From Agapetus fuscipes (Eukaryota; Arthropoda; Insecta; Trichoptera; Glossosomatidae), in assembly GCA_951799405.1 (NCBI GenBank), contig OX637333.1, positions 18,475,960 to 18,539,959 of the forward strand: DNA of 64,000 nucleotides, read 5' to 3'. The notes under the pieces are model-generated. The model did no database searches and was not told the origin of the DNA. It was given only the letters and a program-made list of their open reading frames with translations. Numbering within the stretch: position 1 is the first letter of the stretch; each line of letters starts with the position of its first letter. Position numbers and translations under genes: made by a program. This document shows positions 9,770 to 22,600 of the stretch, piece after piece.

Positions 9770-10684
9770 TCAGTGAGACTTGGTCATGATGATGACGTCC
9801 GGAGCAGATTTCGTCGTCTCCACACTATAAGGCCTCCTCTCCAAATGCTTCTTGGCCTGCTCAGCCAAGCTCTTGTTCAAATGCTTGTCGTCTTTACAAT
9901 GCTCAAAGTCAATCCGATTCCTATTCTTTTGATCTTCAAGATATTGTTGATTCAAAGTCCTGTTTGAATCACCATAGTTACCGTTGTCTTCTCCAAAGCG
10001 CGTCATTTCTATAACGGCTTCTGCTTTGTATTTTGGGTCTTTAGATTTGTTGCTTTGTGATCTACTGTCACCCTTTGCAGAACTTCCACTGTATCCGAAT
10101 GTTGAAAATGGTGTTGTACTTTGATGTCTTGCGTTTGATCTGGATTCTGCGGAAAGATTTGTCGGTTTTCTTGAATAATCCACGCTTGGAGGGGATGGAG
10201 AGAAACTTCTTTCTGAACTCAATCCGTGTATACTAAAGGGTGGAACTTGGAACAAGCTTTCTCTCGTTTGACAGCAGCTATCACACATTTCAGGAGCTGC
10301 TTCTTCTTGTTCGTCTTGGCTCATGTTTAGCTTTTCAGCGCTGTCTTCTCTTGAGTATTGCTTATGCTTTCTAGAGAGACTATCGTAGTCCCTGCTTGTG
10401 TTTTGCTGTCTTATGATGTTCTCTTGTTCTCTGGTTCTTGATTGCCTGTCTTTTGGTTGTGACATTTGTCTGTCGAGATCTTCGTTGTCTCTATTGTTGG
10501 TGACTGTTTGTGCTGGGTGTTCCCTTAACAGTATTGGCAAAATTTCTCCAACCCCTGGTACGTAGCAATCATGTGTATCTCTGACGTCTTGTTCCAGGCT
10601 TATTTTTGTGTGTGGCTGCCTTTCTGCTTTGGTCATTCTTCCAATAGAGTCCAAGTCTCCTTCGCGGGATTGGCGGATATGTTC
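9770..10684 (-). CDS. Neto: Neto exon: cytoplasmic tail A with stop codon
   Basis: This exon encodes 304 residues plus TGA. The acceptor is TTCATTGTCCACAG before 10684 and the phase is 0, joining HRIIQ of the TM exon to EHIRQSREGDLDSIG. The region is hydrophilic and Ser/Arg/Gln-rich, as expected for an intracellular scaffold-binding tail. A cysteine-rich patch (MCDSCCQTRESLF) lies in the middle. The end reads PYSVETTKSAPDVIIMTKSH. No enzymatic domain is visible. In Drosophila the Neto tails differ between isoforms and help recruit postsynaptic partners. Note that the frame starts by splicing, not at a methionine. Confidence 0.9.
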   Translation of the reverse strand, partial: EHIRQSREGDLDSIGRMTKAERQPHTKISLEQDVRDTHDCYVPGVGEILPILLREHPAQTVTNNRDNEDLDRQMSQPKDRQSRTREQENIIRQQNTSRDYDSLSRKHKQYSREDSAEKLNMSQDEQEEAAPEMCDSCCQTRESLFQVPPFSIHGLSSERSFSPSPPSVDYSRKPTNLSAESRSNARHQSTTPFSTFGYSGSSAKGDSRSQSNKSKDPKYKAEAVIEMTRFGEDNGNYGDSNRTLNQQYLEDQKNRNRIDFEHCKDDKHLNKSLAEQAKKHLERRPYSVETTKSAPDVIIMTKSH

Positions 10685-13600
10685 CTGTGGACAATGAAAC
10701 AGACAAGATGAAAGACATGACCTCAGTTAATGAAATCGGAGGATTATTTGATGAAAAAGAGAGTAGAAGTTAAGTGAAACAATCCTTATTATAATAAAAC
10801 TATTTTTTTTTTGAAATACCGTGAGGGAATGTAAATCCTTCCCTCATTAACCCTCAATAGTCTACATTGAACTTGAGCATTTAATACTTGATTTACTCAT
10901 TTAAATTTTGCGCAAACCTCCTATCCATCATCAAGCTTGAAGCTAAACTTTGTACAGCAACAAATGACACTAAATTTGAGGCAAATGTCTCTCAATTTGT
11001 TGCAACGCCACCGTCCTGCCTGTCGGATGCGAGTCCACCACCACCTTAATTATAATAATACTTAGGACCCGCAGTTTCAATGTAACTTGGCAAGATCACA
11101 ATTCTAGATTGTTTGGGGAACCCAACCCATGCCATTCCGCATTACTTCAGGCCCATTACCCGGCACCCTCTCCCCCCCTCTGTAATCTGTTATGTTTCTA
11201 CCACTGTGCCACGGGGTCAGCCTCCATGCACCACGCTCTACATAAGGTTTAGATATTTTATGTTATGTATTCAAGGATATGCTTGTATTTTCAACTGTTC
11301 AACTCCCAATGACAAAATTTTGTCTGAAAACCAGAGTAAGGAAGAAACGACTTCTGGATTATTTAAAAATATGTAAAAGCGATAAACTTTTCCTCTACTG
11401 GCTTTTTAAAAAATACATCTAGGGCTTTTGGTGTTAATTTTTTTTTTAAAGATAAACGCGTTTTGAACAACGGAAAAAATATCCATCTATTGGACGATTG
11501 GAGTATGAAAATGGTGGTTGCGATGATGAACCGAATGGTACATGAAGGTGGCTGGAAAAAGTGGTGTCGTACGATAAAAGTGTGGACTGAAGGAGAAAGG
11601 TGTTGAACAGGCAGTGGTGGTTGCGGTTGATCAAAGAGGCCAAGACACACCCGAGTCATCGTGCCATTGATGGTGATTAAGTGATCGAGAATTTATTTGA
11701 TGGAAAAAAATGTTAAAATAAACCTTCATCTTTGATTTTAACAAAAAAAATCCCTAACAGTGCAATGAAATAATACTGTTTTAAACGTTTTTATTTTTGG
11801 GAAATTATTAAATATTAAAAATATCACTGAAATGGGTCAGAGGCGCGGAGTAAATTTACGTTAGCATAAAAAGTAATGACCATTGTGGAGAACAGCAGAA
11901 AATATTTATTATATAATGCAAAAAAATAATGCCCTAGGCGGAGAAGAATAAATGAATGTAAAAAAAAAAAAATATGTGAGCCTTAATAATTATGGCCAAT
12001 GAATTTGGCATTTTTTAAAAGAAAAGAACAAGGAACCCTCAAAAAATTGTTTGCAGTTAGTTCTAGTACGGCCTTGGCGTTGCTGCGACTTGTTGATGGA
12101 TGAATGGAATGTTCCATCATTGTGAACAAACTGTTACAAAGGTTTCAAGGTTCTAAAATCTAAGCTGCAAAGATATACGTCATTTAAGATTACGTCATAA
12201 GTAGAAGAATGTGATTCTGACTACTGGTGGATGGGTTTCCGATTAACAGTCCGGTTTTATGACCGGTAGAGGCTGTGTTGATCAGATTTTCACTCTACGA
12301 CAACTTGTTGAAAAACAGCTGTCGGTGAGGGGAAGACTGTTCACGGCCTTTGTAGATCTAGAGAAGGCTTTCGACTCAGTGGACAGAGGTATGTTGTGGG
12401 ATGTTCTGAAAGAATATGGAGTGAATGGGGCTCTCCTAAATGCGGTGCATGCAAACTATGAAAATAGTATGGCATGTGTTCGTATTGATGGCGAGTACAG
12501 TGAATGGTTTGAAGTTTTTAAGGGTGTAAGGCAATGATGTGTGATGAGTCCATGGCTATTTAACATAGTCATGGACAAGTGTGTCCGAGATGCTAGGCTT
12601 GATGATTGTGGATTAATGATAGGAGAGAGCAAAGTGAGTGTTCTACTGTATGCAGACGATGCGGTCCTTGTCTCTGACTCAGCAGTGGAACTACAAACAA
12701 TGCTCTCTAGACTGAACGAAGCTTTGAAAGATAATCATCTGAAATTGAATGCAAGTAAGACGAAAGTTCTGATTTTTGAAAGAGATGATGAAAATATGAA
12801 CTATGAGTTTAAAATAAATGGAATGAATGTCGGAATTGTCGAGGAATTTGTATATCTGGGAAGTAAGTTTGAAAAAGATGGAAGAATGACAGGTGAATTT
12901 GAAAGAAGAATAATGAAGGGAAGGTGTGTACTGGGTGCCACCGCTGGTATAGCCAAAAACCAAAACTTATTGAAAAATGTTCGATTGGCGGTACACGGTG
13001 GTATACTAGTGCCCACTTTGATGTACGGAAGTGAAGCTTGGACGATGAATGAGAGTGAAATTAGTAAAGTCCATACGGTCGAAATGGACTTTCTAAGAAG
13101 TATGATTGGAAAAAAACGGAAAGATAGGGTGAGGAATGATTCAGTGAGAGAAGAATGTGGTGCAAGGGAAAGTATAAAAGTAAAAATCAAAAGGGGTTTG
13201 TTAAAATGGTTTGGACATATGGAAAGAATGAATGACGAAAGACTGACGAAGAGAGTGTGCGCTGCAACTATGAATGGAAGCCGTGGTAGGGGAAGACCGA
13301 GGAAAGTATGGATGGATCAAATTTCCGAAATAGCGAATGAATGGGATATTCAGAGTCATAACAAAAGGAGAGAGTGCATGAAAAAGATTATGACTCTGAA
13401 TGAAATGAAAGAAGTATGTAAGGACCGAAAGGAATGGCGGTTGATTTACAACAATGGCGGCTAGGGCATTAATTCTAAGTGTAATATTAAGTTTAATTTT
13501 AATTTTACTTTATTTTAATTTTAATTTGTAATGTGTCTCATTATGAATTTCTGTATATCATTTATAATTTTTTGTGCTCCTTGACTGATAGGTTGGTACG

Positions 13601-16600
13601 AGGCTGACCACCCGTGCTGTAAAAATCGGTTCACTTTTGCCAATGCCACCCCGGTTCAGGGAACGGCGGCAGGAGTTGCAAGGTTTATGTCCATGTGAGG
13701 TTTTCATTATTTGTATGCACACATGCAGAATGTGTAGGCGCGAACCTACATGTGCCTGTCTGTGGGCATGCATTTCATATGAGCCTTAAATGCTTACATA
13801 TCCTTGCAGCTTAGATTATAGATTATAGATTATAGAATTAGATTTACACTAAGCGCATTCCCACAAGCAGACATGTATAAGTTCGCGCCAACACATGCCG
13901 CATGTTGATCTACAATATAAAGACCCAATCTCAAATGAATATAATCCCTGCAACTCTTGCCGACCTTCCCTGAAACAGGGGTGACATTGGCAAAGTGAAC
14001 CAATTTTTACAGTATGGGTGGTCAGCCTCATACCATCCTATAAGTTAAGGAATTAAATTAATTAGTAAATTAATCTCTGATATGGGTATCGCCGTCGAAA
14101 TTTGTACCTTTTGTCTTGTGCGTGTGTCGCCTAATGTTTTTTAGTGTTTCGACCCCTTCGAGGATAACGCGGCAAGAAGTTACGCTATATGTGTAGCTTA
14201 GTTGCGTTTTATTTATTTAAAGTAAGTATCATTTTTTAACCAATACTAATATGCCTTAATCTCACAAATGTGACGTAGCGCGGTAACGGTTACGGTAGCG
14301 TTCATCAATAAAAAACACGCCCGACATAATCCTAAAATTGATTTATTTGAAAACTAATAATACCAGCGACTATAAAAACACACAATCTTAAGCAGCACTA
14401 ATGTCTCTAAGTAGGTAATACACAATTGACAACAGATTTCGATATTTACCCTAATAATTCCAAGCTAAATCCCACTCAAAACCATCACGACAAGTTTACG
14501 GCTGAGACATAGACCCTCTTGGAAGAAAATGAAGGTAGCGAATCAGTTTTTTTGTGTTTTCCATACTGCATCAAAGAGTTACCATACGCGAAAAAATACT
14601 TAGGCATGCAAGATTTTTGTCAGTTTCAATGAAAATGGTAACACACTAAAAGAAAAATTTCGGAACCAAAAATGGAGACAACCATTAGCAACTAATATTT
14701 CGTGTAAAAAAAAATAAATATTCTTGTGGCTAGTACAGAAAACAAAAGATACGTTACTAAGGTATATGAAAAAATACTCAACTTTATAAACATTTGTCTA
14801 TTTTTTATCGTTTCTTGCCATCAAAGTCAAAAACGGATTGCGGACATGTAAAATTTGTATGAGAATGGAAAAAAGGCGATTTTGTTTTATTTTTTAATTA
14901 CATCGCCACTTCATGCTTTTTGCAGATTTTTTTTGTATTTCAATACGCTTTTCAAATACTTTACTCTAATAAATCTAGAACTCAGTAGACATCACCAGTT
15001 CTTATGAAAAAACTGAAAATCATTTGGCGACACGCGCACAAGACAAAAGGTACAAATTTAGACGGCGATACCCATATACCTAAATATCGCCACCTTAAAG
15101 GTAAAACTGAATAAGTGACATATTGAACGAATTTCCATTTCTTCAATTTCTGGAATGAATGCTATTTTTTTTTAAAATCGTGAAGTTTAGGACTTTTTCA
15201 TGAGCGCCTCTTTATATTATTTAGTTCACTTTCTATGAGAAGTTACACCCAATAAAATGTTTTATCCACGATTTCTCAAATCAGTGAATCAGCACTTATT
15301 CTGTTTTACTTTTAAGGTGGCGATGTGGTCCCTTCTGTTGGATAGTTTCAGAGCTTACCGACCGCGTTGCTTTATAATAAGAAATAGGGAACTGTTTTTA
15401 TTCGATCAGTGCCAAACATTGCAGAAACCATTCCGAGTATATTTTACATGTATCCTGAAAATTTGATCAAAATTGGATGATCAGTTTAAGTCCTTAGGGA
15501 ACATAAACACATATATACATAAATACTATGTATTTTATATGTATACAGATTACAAGTGCTATTCACAAAGCATTTGATCTACTATTTGTCGGTGTTATGG
15601 CCGAGGGGGCCAAGTGGGCTGATCTTTCTAGCGTGTTTGCAATAAAATAACGTTAGTTCGATCCCCGCCTGGGTCATTTGACCCTAACTTTGACCCTGGT
15701 TCAACAGGTGTTTTTGGGTAATTATTTATTAGTAATTCATTAAAATAAACGATAATGAATTATTAATTTATGATATTAATACCCGTTTCTGGCCAGGCAG
15801 AATAGGTTGGTGAACTGCATTCCTCTTCACAAATCTATTTAAAAAAAAAACAGCTGATCCATGGCTCATCGTTTTTTTTTGTACGGAAAATTCACGTTAG
15901 TTGCAGTTGAGCCATGGGTTTGCTGCTTGTGAATAACACCGTATCTTATTTTCATACAGAGATACAATGAGCGGGTATGCACACACACACACATACACAA
16001 TGTGTTTCCTTTGAATATTGTTGTGGCGAAAAAAATTAGCATTTTATAATGCGACGTCAAAAGTACGAAGCGAACGTAATGTCATTGTCAGAATGGCAGC
16101 CGCTAGAATACAAGGGAATGTGACACAACATGGCGGCCCATTAAATATGCATGCGGCTTGTTTCATGTTGTATCGTATGGAATATTGAATAATGTGATTT
16201 GCTTATAAAAAGCTATTGTTCAACAAAAACAAGAACACCTTTGTAATAACAAATTGATGTTGAATTTTTTTAGCTGAAATAAAAATGATGTTTTCACTAT
16301 TGAATAAAAACGTGAGTGTTTAGATAAATTAATTTATTTTTACATTTTAATTCTATGTGTCTTCTAAATTGCAAAGATGTATTAACAATTGAGATCCATT
16401 TAAAAACAAGAAGACACGTGTAAATTCACGCTTATCAACTAATATGACAGGTCTATGTGTAGTTGCAACCAGCAACAAAATATTGGTTAGCCTTCGCTTA
16501 AGCAATTCGGCCGTGTGGCGTCACAACTTTTCTATTATTTCATGTGTACCACATTCTGCAATGACGACATCATTTCGGAATACAAGATCATGATTCAATT

Positions 16601-19600
16601 TTAATAGTTTTCTAATGTGTTAACGAAATATGGTCTATTACAGACTGAGATGAGGAGATGAAGTGGAGAAGGACGCAGCTCGGCTTCTGCAGACTGCAAA
16701 TTGGAGAACTGCATAACAATTAGAAAACAAGCGGAGCTGGAGGCAGAAGTTATAAGAAGCCAAGGCTCCAGTCGGGCCATAGCATCATTGAAGAAGAAGA
16801 AATGGTTCATTTACCTATTTTCAATCATATTTACTATGATATTTGACACCAACATTATTTTTCAGGTCAAATGAATAAATTGGTCCTCACCTGTATGATA
16901 CGATGATCGCTGATCAACTTCTTGATGCAATTGAAGACAAAGGCGGCACTGATCCCGAAAAGAATCAACGAAAAGACGACCATGATGATGATGATGTGGT
17001 CCTTTTCAAGTAGAGAAGACCCATTAGCCGGCTGGAGCAAAACAAAAAAAGCAGAATTGAGTACAAGGTGGTATCAAAAGATGACCTTGAAAAGGTGTAA
17101 CTTTTAGGTTCAACACATGCAATTGCATGCATACAAGCTCCTGCTTTAACATGAAAACAACTGGCCAGGCAAAATAGGTTGATGAATTGCATTCTTCTTC
17201 ACAAATATATTTTTAAAAAAGCCATAAACTTCTAGACTGCTAGTAGCTGGCACCGGATAGAAAAAAACCATAGACGAACTGGGCAGCATAGGTTCCGCGT
17301 AAAGCAGCACTTACTCTTAACCCACAATTGCCTTCATCCTTAAACTTAGTCAAATAATCTTTGCAAAAGTACAAAAATATAATTATTTTTGAATGCTACA
17401 TTTTATGGGTCGATGCTTAAAAAAATCAATGAACCCAAAAAATACTAGATTAGATAGGATAGTAAGATGGTAGTTGAGAATTTGTCTTACCCCACAATCG
17501 TCTTCGTCCCATTTGAAGCGGCAGTTTACTCTGGAATTGCAAACCAACTCACTTGCTATGCAAGTGTTGTCTTCGCAATCATATTCACCTTCTAAGCAAC
17601 CTGTAACAATGAAATGATTAGATCAACATAGAGATAGATATGTTTTTTTTCTTGAGTTAATAGCAAGGTCAGTAATCCTGTGGGAAGACATCACAAAGAA
17701 TCCCGGCTTTCTTGTTACAAATTTATCAACAAAAGTTGAGCGATTAAAGGACCTCGTGAGTTTCAGACAATACAACAAAAAGCAATGCCATTACACATCA
17801 ACAATGACTTCTTTGTATTAGAAGTGTAAAAATATATAAATAAAAACAGAGTCTACTTTCACAATTGAGTTTTTTTTACCTCATTGAAGACCAAAGCAGC
17901 ACTGATTTTTAAAAGAAATCAAATATGATGATGTGATCGTTCTTCAGCAAGAAAGGACCATTAGCCAACTTCTTTGTACGTGCATTGGATAGATGAAAAC
18001 GAAATTCTAAGCCTATGCATTCTGTTTTTACGATCTTTTAGGTAATGATGAAAATGTTATTATAATCATGGATTTATAAGGATTTGATAGAACTCCATGA
18101 TTATAATCATAATAAAAACTATACTTACTGTCTTTTCCTTTGTCACGGACTGCTGTGAAGAGGGCTTCAAATGTGGAATTGATTGCCGGAGCTTCAGCCA
18201 TAAAGCGGACATGAAGGATGTTGCCAGTCGATTCCACGCTGTCTGTCATCGTACCGCAAAAGTTCTTCAACCTATAGAAAGAACCCCAATTATTTTATTG
18301 TATTTAAATGGATGGTCCTCAATGAGGTCGAAACATCTTTGAGTTCGGAACTTTTTCTCGGCGAGCAAATGTCGGTTGTTGGTTAGGAACGAATAACAAA
18401 ATATTTTTATGCCTTTTCCCTAGCAACCCGGCCGGGCGACGACATAATCTTGTCTATACCAATTCACGTACGGACCTCATTAGAAAGTATGTTTGTAATT
18501 TATTTATTCCTTGTGGTCTGAATTTATGAAAAAAAATACTTTTTACCTACTATTTATCGGGAATATCTTTATGTGACTGGTATCATTTTAAACAGGTTGG
18601 TATTATTTCTAACCTCCGCTTTTTCACAGGTTTTGACATCCCACGCAAAAATCAAATTTGTACAATAAAACATTTGATGTGAAAATAACTTATCTGTTTT
18701 ATTATTATTCATTTCTACATCCGTATTTTATTTGTTTTTATCATTCCAATACCCACTTCCAAAAATCACTACACCATGAATTGTTCAAGATTAAACGATT
18801 GATTGTTTCAAAATCTCTAAACTATATTATTGGCCGATTATTGTTCTCATTGTCAAGTAAATCAAAATGATCTTACCTGGATGGGATATCAGTTTTGTTG
18901 GAGAAGACATCAACGAAATTGCTGTCGCAGTCATTGGGCTTTGAAAGTTCAAACTTGCTAAACGTCAATTGGATCTGTTGACAAAAAATACATGAATTTA
19001 AGTAAGATAACTTTCTATTAAACCCAGCCCTGTTTGGACGGTAAGTGAGCAAGGCAGCATGTAACCACACTCCATCTACTGTTCCTGCTCATGCTACTAG
19101 CGCTGCCCAGTGATCTGGGTTTAGTCAGTTTTTAAGCGCACTTCAACCACCGGTGAAAGAACAACTGTACTTAGCCATCTTGCTGCCGTATATGTAGCTT
19201 TGCTCATTAGTACCTGCAGTGGCAAGAACAGCAGCGGAAGCAGTGACAGTGGTCTACAATAACCGTATTTATGTAGTAAGTAGCCACATTCAATCTGTGC
19301 TGAATTCAAAAGCGAGACTCATATTCGGGATGACAAAATTTATTCACATCACTCCATTGTTAAACAAACTGCATCAGCTTCTGTTTCCGGAAAGGGGGAT
19401 CTACCGTGTTTTTCTGATGGTTTACAAAGGTGTAATGGTTTGGTTCCTTCATATTATTCAGCTGACTTTTTTACCCGTTCACATGGATTTGGTGCGACAT
19501 ACGCTAGATGTGTCAGGCGTAGTTGAGTTGGTTCCGCTGCATTTTTGAGCACCGTGTTTTCCAGTTGGCGGGACCTCAGGAGTGGAGCAGACTACCACTT

Positions 19601-22600
19601 AATGCGAGGCAAGTAAAAACTGTTGGTTTCTTTAAAGGAGCACTAAAGACCTCTCTTAAAAAAATATGTTATCAAAGGTCCTTGAGGGGGGAAATACGCT
19701 AAAATGGCGCTCTTTGATTACACGTACCTTCAACATAAATTATCATTGTATCGTGTTACGACAAATCGGTCAAAGATAGCTTGTCCACCTACAGCTCGTC
19801 AATTGACAAATAGGTCACACGACTTTCAGTCAATGTCATTTCGGTCACATACAATATACGAACAGGTCCACGAACAGTTTCATCATAGAACTTGAGCTCC
19901 AAAAACCCTTTTTAATTACTGTAGTTTTCTGTGATGGAGCTGTTTGTGGACCATATATTGTATGTGACCGAAATGTCGCTGATGGAAAAGTCGTGTGTAA
20001 GAACTACCGTGTGACCGATTTGTCCATGGTTGAGCTGTCTGTCGGTGGGTTGTCTGTGACCGATTAGTCATGGAACCTTCTTTTATGCTGTAAAATATGG
20101 TACATAAGACGTCACCTTCTTTTCCTTGTCGACAGTGATGACCCACATGCAGTCCAAGGGCGCGCCCCATTCCTTGCTGTAAGTGATGTGCTCCGGAGCG
20201 ATGTCAGTTCTGTTGATGATGCCCTCGTTGCCGCTTATCTCTATCCGGCAGATCTCTGGCTCTGGTTGGCCTTCACCAGCTAAAGCAACAATAGAAAAAA
20301 AACTATTCATGTACAGGCAAAATGAGGTCCTAAAAGATGTGTGAAATGATTTCCTGTTTCGGAGTTATCTTGTAGTTCTAGTGTCCTTAGGTACCAGCAA
20401 AGTGAACTCAGCTCAGGGAAAAAAATATATTATAATTTTTTTTGACGCTGCAACCCGGTCTTGACCTGCACGAGGAATTGCCTCCATATTTTCTTCTCCA
20501 ACACCTCTCGTCACCAATCGGTCATATCAAAGAACACATTAGGTGTTATCTGCTAAATTTCATTGAAGACCCTAAAATTTTAACACTTTCTTTAAAGAGA
20601 ATAATGGAAGGAGACGATGAAAAAATGCATAGTCAATGCGAAACATTAAACTTTTTTATTTATTTTAAAAGCTATTTTGGTATAGAAATAGCCAAGTTGC
20701 TTTAAATTAGACCCATGACCCTTGTAATAAACTAAAATAAATATTTAAATAACTTAGTTAAGCAATACTTTAGAAAATTATTGTACGACTTCTTCATCGT
20801 CTATAGTCTATAAGATCCTACCTATGCAGTGGGTAATGAATAGCGACCAATCAAATCGAGTCAAACGCCGGCCTTGACGAACGGTGACCAAGTAGCGCGC
20901 AGCATTTACCTGTCGTGGGCCTCGGCACAAACTCGTACACCGCTGTAAAGCCGCTATACTCGATGTTGTCGTCCGAGTGGAAGTGCAAGTAGAGGGATCG
21001 GCCCCGTGACGTCAGAAGAGGAGGGTATTCCTTTCCGCAGTATTGGCCTATGAGGGGCATGTAGCCGTGGGCACCATCTCGCACCTAGACACAAAAAATT
21101 GTTGTGAATTGAAATGTAATATTAAAATTGTTTCAGAAAGTAAAAGTGGAAGATATTTGTTCGGAAACTTGGTTAAGTCAGCCTGAAATATAATTAAGCA
21201 GATCATGTTTAGACCAAAGGCCAGTGTTTCACGTTCCGTGAGAAATCGGTCACAGACAACCTGTCCACAGACAGTTCGGCCACGGACAATTCGGTCACAC
21301 GAAATTTCATCCACACGACTTTCGGTCAACGTCGTTTTGGTCACATACAAAATGTGGTTTACGGACAGCTTCAACACAGAAAACTACAATTAATTAAAAC
21401 TACAGTAATTAATTACAAAGCTTTTTTTCCAAGGCAACTTTTCTGTGATGGAGCTGTCTGTGGACCGACATTGCATGTGACCAAAATATCGTTGACCGAA
21501 AAGCCATGTGGACGAACTGTCGTGTGACCGATTCAACTATGGACGAGCTGTCTGTGGAAGAAATGAAAACATTCCACAGCGAGGCCTGGGGAAGATTGGA
21601 AGAGATCTACTTTCGAGAGTGGATAAAGAAGATGTTGGCATTCTCACCTCCAGGTAATCGAACCTGCAATCCTCAGATGGTTCAATGTTGAATTCATCTC
21701 TAAAGTCTAGCTTGATCTGGTGACCAGGAGGAGCTATAAAGAAAAGAAAATATTATTTTAATAAGATTAAGGAAGGAAAATATATGTGTGAATTGTTTTT
21801 GTATTAACATAATGACAGTGAAAGTGAGATGCTACATCTTCCATATTATAGGATGAGTTCCTTTTCACTATCCTTGAAATATAACTATACGGTCGGATCT
21901 CCTGGATGGAGAGAGTCACAAAACAAGGAAAGATTGATAACTTCAAACTTGAATCACTGTTCAATTTGCTGTTGAGGACTTCGTGTTTTCACGACTCATT
22001 ATTTTGCCAAAACCACCCTTCATGGAACAAGTTACAGGTATATGTGTTCCCACCCCATTTTAATCCTGGTCTATTCAAAATCCACATCAATCACCATTTC
22101 CTTTCAGTGTCTCAAAACAAAGGCAACACAACACTACGCAGCTAACACCCTTGCTTCAAAGGATCAGGACATCAAGCGCCACCTCAGCAACACCCACACC
22201 TCTTCAGCACTTCAATAAAGTCATACTGTCATGTAATAATATGATAGCAAGCGTCATAGACCCAAGATATACGATTCCTTAACAAAAAACTTCCAAGTCA
22301 CTTCTTTTGCCACTGCTAGCGCACAAGTTATGAGCAGATACTGCAGGTATTTTGTTCTTCTTTTATCAGCAGTCGTAGCTTGACAGATTTTGATTGCGTG
22401 TATATTATGTACATAGTTACTATTGTGCTTTGGGTTATACTCGTAGGTACAGGGCATGATCACGCATAGGTAAGCTTAACGTATCCGGTTCGAATCCCGC
22501 GGGGGCCAGTCAGATTTATTGAGAGGTTGCCTCATTGCATTCCTAACTTAGCCCTTCCGTACGATCCAAGCTGAAATGCCGTGCCCTCTTCTTACAGAGA

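Larger units (their letters stand above)
10685..16890 (-). other. Neto intron between TM and tail A (6.2 kb)
   Basis: Donor GTGAGG follows the TM exon and acceptor CCACAG precedes the tail. It holds a LINE-1x copy (12.24-13.84 kb), an inverted LINE tail, a SINE-A tail and a SINE-C. The parts at 10700-12240, 14220-15590 and 15860-16890 show no gene. Near 16481-16535 is a fragment of the GTTGCTAGGG family (CAATTCGGCCGTGTGGCGTC). Confidence 0.85.
18975..20115 (-). other. Neto intron (1.1 kb)
   Basis: Holds a LINE fragment (19285-19685, +) and one copy of the palindromic MITE (19764-20067), both described separately. Confidence 0.85.

Noticed and set aside
9320..9967. Plus-strand open frame of 215 codons
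   Set aside because: It is the antisense shadow of the Neto tail exon and its extension, with no domain and unlikely composition.
11363..11659. Minus-strand frame of 98 codons
   Set aside because: No recognisable motif; frame is open on two minus frames by composition and has no neighbours to support it.
12691..13190. Minus-strand frames within the LINE
   Set aside because: Antisense shadows of the reverse transcriptase.
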